Positions 1 through 8,800 of a stretch of DNA of 31,662 bases are shown piece after piece; within the stretch, counting starts at the first letter, position 1; every line of letters begins with the position of its first letter. This DNA is from RGEC01 sp964626685. GTDB taxonomy: Bacteria; Bacteroidota; Bacteroidia; NS11-12g; UBA955. The position numbers and the translations under genes were made by a program. The notes under the pieces were generated by a model, which was given only the letters and a program-made list of their open reading frames with translations, had not been told where the DNA came from and made no database searches. The stretch is from contig CAZVJY010000020.1 in assembly GCA_964626685.1 (NCBI GenBank), positions 1 to 31,662 of the forward strand, given 5' to 3'.

Positions 1-1329
1 TCACAGCGGCATACCCCGGTTTTCTTCGTGAAACGTTCCGTCTTCAAAAACCAGATGTCCGTTTACAAAAGTATGTGTCACACGGGTACTAAAGGCGGTA
101 CCCGTGAGTGGCGACCAGCCGCACTTATACAGCAGGTTATCTTCGCTAACCGTCCAGCTGCTGTTGGGATCCACCAATGTCAAATCGGCATAATAACCTT
201 CCCGAACAAAGCCGCGTTTTTGAATTCCATACAAAATAGCAGGATTGTGGCACATCTTCTCTACCATCTTTTCCAGCGTAATCTCGCCCCGCTTTTGCAA
301 TTCCAGCATCACGTTTAGAGAATGCTGCACCATTGGCGCACCTGACATGGATTTAACATACACCTGGTTCTTTTCCTGCCAGGTATGCGGGGCATGGTCT
401 GTGGTAATGATATCAATCCTGTCATCCATCAGCGCTTTTAGCAGTCCTTTGCGGTCCGCCTCGGATTTGATGGCGGGATTCCACTTGATTTTCACACCAA
501 GGCGCTCATAATCCGCATCGGTAAACCAAAGATGGTGAACCGAAGCTTCAGTAGTTATTTTCTTCTCTGATAGCGGGATATCGTTTTGAAAAAGATGCGT
601 CTCAACCTCAGTGCTTAGATGTAAGATGTGCAATCTTGCGCCCCATTTTTTAGCCAGTGCAATGGCCGACTCCGATGCAGCCAGACAAGCTTCAGCACTT
701 CTAATGACAGGGTGCAGGGACACAGGTATATCATCACCGTAAATACTGTGATAGTGCGCTTCATTGGCCTTAATGATGCTCTCTTTTTCGGAATGTATGG
801 CGATTACCGCTTTGCAATGGGCAAAGAGCTTTTCCATCACCTCCGGATTTTCCACCAGCAAATTTCCGCCCCGGGTGAAATACAGTCCATCATCCGTAAC
901 GGCCAGCCACTTCGAGGTATCAGCCGTAATAATTTCATCAATGTTATCGGCATTTACGCCGGGCAAAAAGCCAAAATTGGCCAGGGATTTTGCCTGTGCC
1001 AAATCGTATTTCTGCTGTAACAGTTCCGGGGTTAATGTATTGGGAACCGTATTGGGCATATCCACAAAAGAGGTTACCCCTCCTGCAACAGCTGCCTTAC
1101 TCTCGCTGTATATGTCTGCTTTATGCTCAAGTCCGGGCTCACGAAAATGTACCTGACAATCGATGATGCCTGGCAATAGCCACTTTCCGGTTGCGTCAAT
1201 TACCTTGTCAGCCGCAGCTGTAATATTGGCACCAACGGCAGCAATAACATCATTTTCAATGAGCACATCGGTTTGAAACACACGGCCTTCGTTGATACAA
1301 CTGGCATTTTTTATGAGACAGGAAGACAT
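1..1329 (-). CDS. pyrC: Dihydroorotase (type I-like, Bacteroidota/IIb subgroup)
   Basis: Catalyses reversible cyclisation of N-carbamoyl-aspartate to dihydroorotate, the third step of de novo pyrimidine synthesis, in the cytoplasm. The 442-residue protein has the amidohydrolase fold signatures: DCQVHFREPG near residue 57, DMPNT about 30 residues later, an ILHLST strand in the middle and the ITTDHAPH loop with the catalytic aspartate in the C-terminal half. The first metal motif reads Q-V-H rather than the usual H-x-H; as far as I recall this is normal for the Bacteroidota branch. The ATG start lies 9 nt after the stop of the bicarbonate permease gene, so the two are probably co-transcribed. 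The TGA stop is at the very first bases of the window, so the gene is complete. Allantoinase or hydantoinase would be the alternative reading, but the HFREPG motif and length fit dihydroorotase well. Confidence 0.95.
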   Translation of the reverse strand: MSSCLIKNASCINEGRVFQTDVLIENDVIAAVGANITAAADKVIDATGKWLLPGIIDCQVHFREPGLEHKADIYSESKAAVAGGVTSFVDMPNTVPNTLTPELLQQKYDLAQAKSLANFGFLPGVNADNIDEIITADTSKWLAVTDDGLYFTRGGNLLVENPEVMEKLFAHCKAVIAIHSEKESIIKANEAHYHSIYGDDIPVSLHPVIRSAEACLAASESAIALAKKWGARLHILHLSTEVETHLFQNDIPLSEKKITTEASVHHLWFTDADYERLGVKIKWNPAIKSEADRKGLLKALMDDRIDIITTDHAPHTWQEKNQVYVKSMSGAPMVQHSLNVMLELQKRGEITLEKMVEKMCHNPAILYGIQKRGFVREGYYADLTLVDPNSSWTVSEDNLLYKCGWSPLTGTAFSTRVTHTFVNGHLVFEDGTFHEENRGMPL

Positions 1330-1338
1330 ATTTAGGGT

Positions 1339-2301
1339 TTATTGTATAATCATGTAATAGAGCGGCATGCCGATGGTAATGTTGAATGGAAACGTTACCC
1401 CGAGCGCCATGGGAACATAAAGCCCGGGATCGGCCTTGGGCGCGGCAATACGCATGGCCGCGGGCACGGCGATATAGGAAGCACTGGCTGCCAGAACCGC
1501 AAAGATAAACCTGTCTCCCGTTTCAACCGTAATAAATTGACTGGCATAAGCAACAAGAGAGCCGTTAATGGCAGGAATGACAATAGCAAACAGGGTTACA
1601 AACCAGCCGTACTTTAAAAAAGCGGAGAAGCGTCTCGCCGTTACCATACCCATTTCAAGCAGAAAAATAGACAAAAAGCCCTTGAAGATATCGTTGGTGA
1701 ATGGCTTTATACCTTCAGCCTGTTTCACATCGGCAATCAGTCCGATGACCAGACTGCCAAATATCATCAAAACACTTCCGTTGGTAAACGAATGCCTGGC
1801 AATAGACGCAATGCTGATATTCCGGCCTGCCTGATTTTCCTTATCATAATGTAACATGAGCATTACACCTACGATAATGGCCGGAGATTCCATCAATGCC
1901 ATCACAGCAACCATATGCCCGCCGGAATGAATTTTTTGCAATTCAAGAAAAGAAATGGCAGCCACGAAGGTAACTGCGCTCACCGAACCATAAGAAGCAG
2001 CTATAGCCCCTGCATCGCTGACACTTAATTTCTTTTTCAGCAAATGAAAAGTATAAAAAGGAATGGCCGCTGCCAGGCCAAAACCAAAAAGCAGGGCGTA
2101 AACGATCTGCGCATTAAATCCGCTCACTGCCAGTTCCTGTCCGCCTTTAAAACCGATGGCAAACAATAGATACAAGGAAATAAACTTAGAGCTCGACTCC
2201 GGTATTTCCAGGTCGCTTTTCAGACGCACTGCGATGATTCCTAAAAGGAAGAACAGCAGCGTGGGATTGGTAAGGTTGTTTATCAGAATTTGAAATTGCA
2301 T
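1339..2301 (-). CDS. Sodium-dependent bicarbonate transport family permease (SbtA-like)
   Basis: Integral inner-membrane protein of 320 residues with about ten hydrophobic segments and little else. The N-terminus (NNLTNPTLLFFLLGIIAV, followed by KGGQELA after the second helix) matches the SbtA / DUF897 family, whose cyanobacterial member is a high-affinity Na+/HCO3- symporter. Bacterial relatives are mostly uncharacterised, so bicarbonate transport is taken from the family, not shown here. No PII-like SbtB regulator gene lies beside it. It is the upstream member of a two-gene unit with dihydroorotase (9-nt gap). That pairing makes sense because carbamoyl phosphate synthase consumes bicarbonate at the start of pyrimidine synthesis, but this link is inference. 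No convincing -7/-33 promoter was found in the 124 bases upstream. Confidence 0.85.
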   Translation of the reverse strand: MQFQILINNLTNPTLLFFLLGIIAVRLKSDLEIPESSSKFISLYLLFAIGFKGGQELAVSGFNAQIVYALLFGFGLAAAIPFYTFHLLKKKLSVSDAGAIAASYGSVSAVTFVAAISFLELQKIHSGGHMVAVMALMESPAIIVGVMLMLHYDKENQAGRNISIASIARHSFTNGSVLMIFGSLVIGLIADVKQAEGIKPFTNDIFKGFLSIFLLEMGMVTARRFSAFLKYGWFVTLFAIVIPAINGSLVAYASQFITVETGDRFIFAVLAASASYIAVPAAMRIAAPKADPGLYVPMALGVTFPFNITIGMPLYYMIIQ

Positions 2302-2425
2302 GTGGTATTTGTTTATTGGTTTATTTATTTATTGTTCTGTTTTGCCCTAGAAAAGAATAACATATTTTCTTCATTACTTCATTGTTTACATTGAGTATAA
2401 AATCAAAACATCCATAGCACTCGCA

Positions 2426-3283
2426 TTAAGGATTACAGTTGTCACAATACATAGGATCTTCGCACTGCTTGTTTCCAGGAAACTTTTTTTCCTCTCTGAA
2501 ACCACAGCCGGAGCAGATAAAAAGATGAGCCAGCACACTTCGGGTCGGTATGGCGCAGATCCGGCAGGGCAATCCCCTGATAACATCAACCACGCCAAAG
2601 CCGGGCTGCCTGCATTCCGGGCAGGCACTTTTTATCTTCTCAATTAATGTTTGTGTGCACCTGGCAATCATTTTCATACGGGTAGGATTGTGCATGGCAC
2701 GCATATCGGTTTCAACAAAGGCTGCTCCGTATTTGTCGTGCAGCGTAAAAAAAGCCTGTTTTAGTTTTTCTTCATCCTGCAACCCTTTGAAAATCTGTTC
2801 ACTTGTGCTCTCTGCCTTACGCAATATTAGACCATGGGCAGGAAAACCGGCATCGGCAGCAAAGGCCCTGAGCTCGGCTTCTGTTTTTATGAATCTTCCT
2901 GCGTAATTGGTTTCGGTGCTGAGAATTGAATCATGAATCTCGAAACCATTTTTGCGGTCAATCAACAGAACACACTCGGTTGCTGCCGGAATAAACCCCC
3001 ATTCCGGATGCGGACCAAATGAACCTTCGCTGGCCACACCCACATCCAGATTAAGCATATCCATGGCCATCAGACACTTTTTTCTGGCTACTGAAAGCAT
3101 ATCCCCTTCCCTTTCAATTTCACCGGTGAATGTGCCAAGCAAATCCGTATTGATGTTTTGTGGAACATGCGCCAAAGCATCAAATTGTTGTTTAAAAAGC
3201 GGAGCAATGACCTGTTCTTTTCCATGCATAGTAGCAATGGAAAAGTTCACGCCGCAGAGATATCTATGCCACTTTTCCCGCAT
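2426..3283 (-). CDS. DUF6671 family protein with C-terminal zinc ribbon
   Basis: Function unknown. The 285-residue protein begins with the family signature IATMHGKEQVIAP near residue 20, followed by a stretch typical of DUF6671 (FGPHPEWGFIPA, TETNYAG). The C-terminal 75 residues hold four cysteine pairs (CPEC, CRIC, CSGC, and C...CDNC), which should form one or two zinc ribbons. No signal peptide or membrane segment is present, so it is probably cytoplasmic. The longest reading begins at a TTG at 3286; the ATG at 3281-3283 is the better start. It lies on the same strand as the permease and dihydroorotase genes but 124 bases upstream of them, so co-transcription is uncertain. It faces away from the secreted-protein pair on the other side. 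The repeated zinc ribbon might suggest nucleic-acid or protein binding, but nothing in the sequence decides this. Confidence 0.8.
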   Translation of the reverse strand: MREKWHRYLCGVNFSIATMHGKEQVIAPLFKQQFDALAHVPQNINTDLLGTFTGEIEREGDMLSVARKKCLMAMDMLNLDVGVASEGSFGPHPEWGFIPAATECVLLIDRKNGFEIHDSILSTETNYAGRFIKTEAELRAFAADAGFPAHGLILRKAESTSEQIFKGLQDEEKLKQAFFTLHDKYGAAFVETDMRAMHNPTRMKMIARCTQTLIEKIKSACPECRQPGFGVVDVIRGLPCRICAIPTRSVLAHLFICSGCGFREEKKFPGNKQCEDPMYCDNCNP

Positions 3284-3636
3284 CAATCAATAAAACAGCA
3301 AGATTAATCCTGATTTCCGAATCCAAAATCTGCGGCAATTGGCTACTGTGTCTCTCTGCATGGCACAAGTTATAAGTCTGCTGCAAATTTCACAAGCACG
3401 GCTATAAATCCTTAGGGGTATTTACAATAGACGACTTAGACATTTTATCCCAAACAAATCTAGAATCTTCACACATATACCACAGAAGTCTAAATCACTA
3501 AACCCACTGGGCTGTTAGAAACCCCATTAGAAACAGGAAAATCGCATTGCAGGCCGCCGCAATTTGATTGAATTAATCATTTTGTATAGGGTTTTACTTT
3601 ATTTTCAATTCAAAAGGCCAAGTTTTTTGTTTTCTT
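3284..3636. other. Intergenic region with short repeats, no gene seen
   Basis: About 350 bases between two divergent genes. No open frame here has a plausible start and homology. The stretch is A+T-rich. It holds a direct repeat TTAGAAAC at 3515-3522 and 3527-3534 (12-base period), bracketed by CTGTT and AACAG, and a spaced inverted pair TTAGAC (3436-3441) / GTCTAA (3488-3493). A CAAATCTA at 3455-3462 is a -7 match for the minus strand but without a proper -33 element. These might be regulator sites for the flanking genes; nothing proves it. Confidence 0.4.
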
Positions 3637-3668
3637 TTTGATGTTTTAATTTTCTTTTTATACATTTG
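3637..3668 (+). promoter_or_regulatory. Bacteroidota-type promoter of the secreted-protein pair
   Basis: TTTG at 3637-3640, a 20-base spacer, then TACATTTG at 3661-3668. This is a full match to the TTTG / TAnnTTTG consensus. Transcription should begin near 3673, which excludes the in-frame ATG at 3670 and supports the ATG at 3721 as the start of the next gene. Confidence 0.75.
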
Positions 3669-3720
3669 ATTGTCCATATTGTCATTTATACACTGTCATT
3701 TAACCTTAAATACACCTGCT

Positions 3721-5190
3721 ATGTACCTCACGAGACACTCAATTCAAAAAACGCTGCTATTGTTTTATTGTGCCCTCCTGGCTTCCATCAGGATTTTTGG
3801 CAACAACCTTGTTTTGAGCGCACCTTCACTGCAGGGGCAAAACACAACCCTTCAATACGTTGAGGTTCAGTTTAATGTAAGCTGGGATAATTCATGGCGC
3901 GTAAACACAGGTCCAAATAACTGGGATGCGGCCTGGATATTTGTTAAATATCGACTTCAAGGTCAATCTACCTGGCACCACGCAACCCTGAACTATGTAG
4001 ATGGAACAGGCAGTGGGGACGGACACTCGGAGCCTTCAGGAAGCAATATCAGCAGCAGCAACGATAATGGAAGTGGCGGTGCCTTTGGCGTTTTTATCCA
4101 TGCAGCAGGAATCTTAGCCCAAAGCAATGTATCATACAACAATGTAAAACTGCGCTGGAATTATGGCGCTGATGGATTGACAAGCAATGACAAAGTAGAA
4201 GTCTGTGTTTTCGGCGTAGAGATGGTTTATGTTCCGGAGGGCAGTTTTTACGCGGGCAGCGGGGGAAACGAAACAGGCGCATTTTTTATGATTCCATCTT
4301 ACACAGACCCGTATCCGATTGGCAGTGAGGGTATTCTACCCGTTGGCAAAAATCCCGGCGATTTTAATTACACCTCATCCGGTGACCATATTGGACCGGT
4401 GCCGGCCGAATTTCCAAAAGGTTACATGGCTTTTTATTGCATGAAGTATGAAATTTCTCAGACACAATATGTTGCTTTTCTGAATAAACTGGATAAAGCT
4501 CAGGCAACTGCAAGATTTCCGGGCATTTCTGCATTTAGAAATGAAATAACCGGCACCCCGTGGAACTTTCAATCATCAAATCCACATCTGGGCTGTAACT
4601 TTTTAAACTGGCCAGACCTTGCCGCCTACCTTGATTGGGCATGCTTGAGGCCCATGACCGAACTGGAATATGAAAAAGCAGCCCGAGGCAATATTTCTGC
4701 CGTCAACAATGAATATGCATGGGGAAACACCTTTATTACCGCTGCAACCGGAATAAACAATGCCGGCAACAACAATGAAACCGCATCCAATGCCACAGCC
4801 AATTGCAACTACAATAACACACCGGGAGTGCAGGGACCAATGCGCGTTGGTTGTTTTGGACAGGGTTTCAACACCAGAACTGCAACAGGATCCGGCTATT
4901 ACGGAATCATGGAACTCAGCGGCAATGTATTCGAAAGAACCATAACTGTAGGCAATCCCGAAGGCAGAAACTATACTGGATTGCATGGCAACGGGACAAT
5001 CGATGCCTTTGGCAACGCCAATGTATCCAACTGGCCGGACCCAACCGGACTGGGAACGGGATTCAGAGGTGGCAGCTGGGATAAACCCTTAGCCATGCTC
5101 CGGGTTTCTGATCGATTTTATGCCATTGACTCAAATGGCGACCGCAACGCAAACTTTGGCGGACGCGGATGCAGAACAGCCCCTAAATGA
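3721..5190 (+). CDS. Secreted SUMF1/FGE-fold protein, likely non-catalytic
   Basis: Exported protein of 489 residues. The first 26 or so residues form a signal peptide (basic SIQK followed by a hydrophobic LLLFYCALLA stretch). Residues roughly 40-170 form a beta-rich domain (SWDNSWRV, NNWDAAWIFVKYR) often found before such domains in Bacteroidota. The rest is a formylglycine-generating-enzyme (sulfatase modifying factor) C-type-lectin-like fold: EMVYVPEGSF, the MKYEISQTQYVAFLN block, RPMTELEYEKAARG, YGIMELSGNVFE and GFRGGSW. The two active-site cysteines expected just after GGSW in true FGE are absent (GGSWDKPLAMLRVSDR), and no EgtB-type histidine motif is seen, so it is probably a binding or structural protein rather than an oxidase. 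A longer in-frame reading begins at 3670, but the promoter and the signal peptide both favour 3721. The stop overlaps the next gene by four bases. Confidence 0.85.
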   Translation: MYLTRHSIQKTLLLFYCALLASIRIFGNNLVLSAPSLQGQNTTLQYVEVQFNVSWDNSWRVNTGPNNWDAAWIFVKYRLQGQSTWHHATLNYVDGTGSGDGHSEPSGSNISSSNDNGSGGAFGVFIHAAGILAQSNVSYNNVKLRWNYGADGLTSNDKVEVCVFGVEMVYVPEGSFYAGSGGNETGAFFMIPSYTDPYPIGSEGILPVGKNPGDFNYTSSGDHIGPVPAEFPKGYMAFYCMKYEISQTQYVAFLNKLDKAQATARFPGISAFRNEITGTPWNFQSSNPHLGCNFLNWPDLAAYLDWACLRPMTELEYEKAARGNISAVNNEYAWGNTFITAATGINNAGNNNETASNATANCNYNNTPGVQGPMRVGCFGQGFNTRTATGSGYYGIMELSGNVFERTITVGNPEGRNYTGLHGNGTIDAFGNANVSNWPDPTGLGTGFRGGSWDKPLAMLRVSDRFYAIDSNGDRNANFGGRGCRTAPK

Positions 5191-5858
5191 TGGAAGATAT
5201 GAGAAACAGTATCCTTAAAACAGCATTGTGGCTGACCCTTTTAGGCACCACACTGCCCAAAGCGGCAAAAGCCCAGATATACAATGTAGGCAACAATGAT
5301 GGTTTTTCCTTCGCCTGCGCCGGCTCAATAGGGTATGAACTTCTTCTTCCTGTTAGGCTGCATCGGTTTGCAGCACATTGTGTACCCGAAGGAATACGCG
5401 TTTCCTGTGTTCTTCAAGAGGAAACAGACAATGTGCAGGTTGTTCTTGAGAAATCATCTAACGGTAAAGAATTTCACGCATTGAAATTTGGCCAAAGCAA
5501 TAATCCATCTCTCATTGAGTATCTGGACAGAGACAAAACAGGTCGAGTTCAATATTACCGTCTGAAAAAACAGCGGGCTGGTGCATCACCGGAATATTCG
5601 ACAGTTATCTCTTCTACATGTCAGTCGACAAATCCCAATATTTCGCCCAATCCCACACCTGGTCTGTTTACGATACAGTCTGAGGAACCGGGAGGCTCAA
5701 TAATCATCAAAGACCTGTCCGGTAAATGTGTTTGTACATTCCAGATTGCTCAAGCCAAACAGCAAATTGATGTCCGCCATTTGAAAGATGGCATTTACAG
5801 CCTGGAACTACGCACAGGACATTTGATCTCATTGCATCGAATCATCATTGCCAGATAA
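5187..5858 (+). CDS. Secreted protein with T9SS type A sorting domain
   Basis: 223-residue exported protein. It begins with a signal peptide (RNSILKTALWLTLLGTTLP, then AKAQ as a likely cleavage site). The central part has the layout common in type IX secretion cargo: ERS-like VVLEKSSNGKEFHAL followed by IEYLDRD and VQYYRLKKQ. The last 70 residues are a type A C-terminal sorting domain, starting NISPNPTPGLFTI and ending LKDGIYSLELRTG...HRIIIAR. It should therefore cross the outer membrane by T9SS and be anchored or released at the surface. The ATG at 5187 overlaps the previous stop (ATGA), so translation is probably coupled; an ATG at 5199 is also possible and gives a cleaner signal peptide. 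Ligand and role are unknown. It ends four bases from the convergent glycogen operon. Confidence 0.8.
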   Translation: MMEDMRNSILKTALWLTLLGTTLPKAAKAQIYNVGNNDGFSFACAGSIGYELLLPVRLHRFAAHCVPEGIRVSCVLQEETDNVQVVLEKSSNGKEFHALKFGQSNNPSLIEYLDRDKTGRVQYYRLKKQRAGASPEYSTVISSTCQSTNPNISPNPTPGLFTIQSEEPGGSIIIKDLSGKCVCTFQIAQAKQQIDVRHLKDGIYSLELRTGHLISLHRIIIAR

Positions 5859-5862
5859 GATT

Positions 5863-8800
5863 TCAAACCCACTTAATCAGAGGAAAGTCCTGACGGTGTG
5901 CAAGCAAATGATGTTTTGGATAAATACGAAATCCATACTCATATACACCTGGCTTTTGCATACGCACAGAACCCGTCCAAACAGCTTCTCCTTCCGAAGT
6001 TTCGGCCCCATCAAGCTCAGCACACTTAAGTACAGAAAATGGATCAGAGGGTTGTTTTCGTTTGGCAATGACCAGCATTTCGACACCGATTTCATTCACT
6101 GTAAGACCATTGAGACTAAGGATTATCTTTGGGTACAAACTCTCACCCATTGGCATGGCCTTATTTGCTGTATCATGCCACTTGGCCTGAAGCACAGTCA
6201 ATCCTGGCCAGGCATTCTCAACTTTTTGTTTCCATGCGGCCAGCCCGCGGATACCTTCAAATTGATTTTGCTGCAATGCTGTTAGGCGCATAAAAATAGG
6301 TTCATAGAAAATATGTTGATAATCTGCGAGCATTCTTCCGGCATTAAACCGACTTCGAACACCCAAAATTCCGTTATGCATTTTCTGAAGCCATGGGGAG
6401 GGCTCTTTTTTTGACATGAAACCCGTGTAATTTGGTACAACCTGATTTTCAAGCAGCTCATAAAGGCGCTCTGCATCCCACTCATCTTCCCCGTTTTTCT
6501 CCGACAGGTGGTGTGAAATAGTCCATCCACAATCCAAATCTTCTGCTTCAGGCCACCAGCCATCGCGGGTGCTCAGATTCAAAACACCATTCATGGCCGC
6601 TTTCATACCGCTGGTACCGCTGGCTTCCATACCGTCTCTGGGCAGATTTAGCCAAACATCCGAACCGCGAACCAGAAACCTTGACAGTTCCATGTCGTAA
6701 TTAATCAGAAAAAACAATTTGCCCCTGAACTCGGGACTCACGGATAAATTCAGCAAATGACGAATTTCTTCCTGTCCTGCATAATCACTGGGATGGGCTT
6801 TCCCGGCAAACAAAAACACCACAGGCATGGTTGCTCCCGCCAGAATTTTCTGTAAACGATCGGTATCAAAAAAGAGTAAACCCGGCCTTTTGTAGGCAAC
6901 AAACCTTCTGGCAAACGAGATAATCAGCGCATCTTCATTGATTTTCTCGAAGAATCCTGCATAGCGTTTGTAATATCGGTTATCATCAGCTCCGGCAGTC
7001 TTAAAACGCATATTCAGCTCTGCAATGAGTTCTTTTTTGAGCTGCAGGTGATTTTCCCGGATTGCATCGAAGGAAAAAGAATCTGCGCCGAGCCAGCAAG
7101 GCGCAACCCAGGTAGGCACATGAACTCCATTGGTAACATGCCCAATAAACAATTCGTCTTCACCGTATCCTTCCCATAAACGGGAAAACATATGGCGGCT
7201 TACCCATTCGTGTTTTTGGCTTACCGCATTCATTTGAATAGAAGTATTGGCAGCCAGTAAACTCATGGAAAAATCCTGATAAGAGGGCGAATGATTCTGC
7301 CAGTTCCCCAGCTGCATGAGCTTTTCCCAGCTAATATTGAGCAAGGGAGCAAAATGTCCAAGGTAAGAACGCAGCAATTCTTCACTGAAAATCTCATGAC
7401 CCGCGGGCACCGGCGTGTGGGTAGTAAACAGCGTGGTAGCCCGCACCCACTCCATCGCCTCAGCAAAGCCCATATTTTCATCATACATGAGCATTCTGAT
7501 TCGCTCCAGCGAAGCAAAAGCCACATGTCCTTCATTAAAATGAAAAATATCCGGTGAAATTGAAAGCATTTGCAACAATCGCATACCTCCAATACCCAGC
7601 AGCATCTCCTGTTTCAGGCGAATTTCTCGATCACCGCCATAAAGCTGGCTTGTAATTTTTCGATCCTCCGCACGGTTTTCTGCGATATCCGTATCCAGCA
7701 AAAACAAACGTGTTCGCCCCACATCAGCCCTGCGCACCTGTGCATAAAGCGTTCTGCCGGGCAAGGCGATGCTTACCCGAAGCCAGTTTCCCTGTTTATC
7801 GTAAACCGGATGCAGGGGCTGACAGGTAAACTTTTGTGGCTCCATTCCGGTAATCTGTTCTCCATGCAGTGAAACTTCCTGCTTAAAATAACCATACCGG
7901 TACAGCAGGCCAACACCAATCAGCGGAAACCCGTCGTCTGAGGCCTGCTTTAGCAAATCTCCAGCCAGGATACCCAGTCCGCCCGAGTATTGCTCCAGCC
8001 CGGAATAAATACCAAATTCCGTACAGAAATATGCCACAGTGAAAGTATCCTGCACCGGCCGGTTTATGTATTCCTTAAACAATCCATAAACCTCATCAAG
8101 GCGCGCTCGAAAACCACTGTCATGCTCGAGGATTTCCAGCCTGTCGACACTCAGTTGCTCCAGCATGCTAAACGGATTATGGGCGCATTGTTCCCATATT
8201 TCCGGATGCATGTATTCGAAAAGTTCAATGGCTTTGGGCTGCCATGTCCACCAAAGGTTATCCATAATTTCTCGGAGAGGCTTAAAAGCAGGTGGCAAGC
8301 TGGTTTCGACGAAAATCTTGTGCCATCGTGGCTCGCGGGCCTGCACTTTGCCGGCATCGACAGAAAACTGGTGGACCGTGGCCGCATGGCTGAAACTGGT
8401 TTTCCGCAGCTGGGTTTTTTGCAGCGCAATGCCGTAGGCCGCCTTGTATTGCTGCAATAGCTGCTTCCACAGTGTTTTATTGGATAATGCATGCGCTGAA
8501 ACCCTGGCCATTTTTACCTGTTCTGCCGTAAGATCTGCAAACGACTCAATTACCCCTGCAATATCCATGCTTACTTCCGGCAGGGCCTTTTCCCCCCGGG
8601 TAATAACTGCAGCACCATGCTGAATATCATTCATTGGCATATTGGCCATGAGAAAATCCCCGAAACCTGCATTGTCTGTGGTTATGGTTGGCACATAAAA
8701 CGCGACGCTTTCCTGTGGTGTATATCCCCATGGTTCATAGTAGGATGGGAAAACGGTAAGATCAAAACCCGGCAGCAAATCATAATAGGATAGATTGTAT

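Noticed and set aside
3670..3720. Longer N-terminus for the FGE-fold protein starting at 3670
   Set aside because: The promoter places the transcript start near 3673, after this ATG, and the extra residues precede the real signal peptide.
4603..4986. Minus-strand 127-codon frame inside the FGE-fold gene
   Set aside because: Low-complexity, cysteine- and glycine-rich translation antisense to a clear domain; no sign of a real protein.
3665..5190. FGE-fold gene as a true sulfatase-activating enzyme
   Set aside because: The cysteines expected after GGSW are missing and no sulfatase gene is present in the window.
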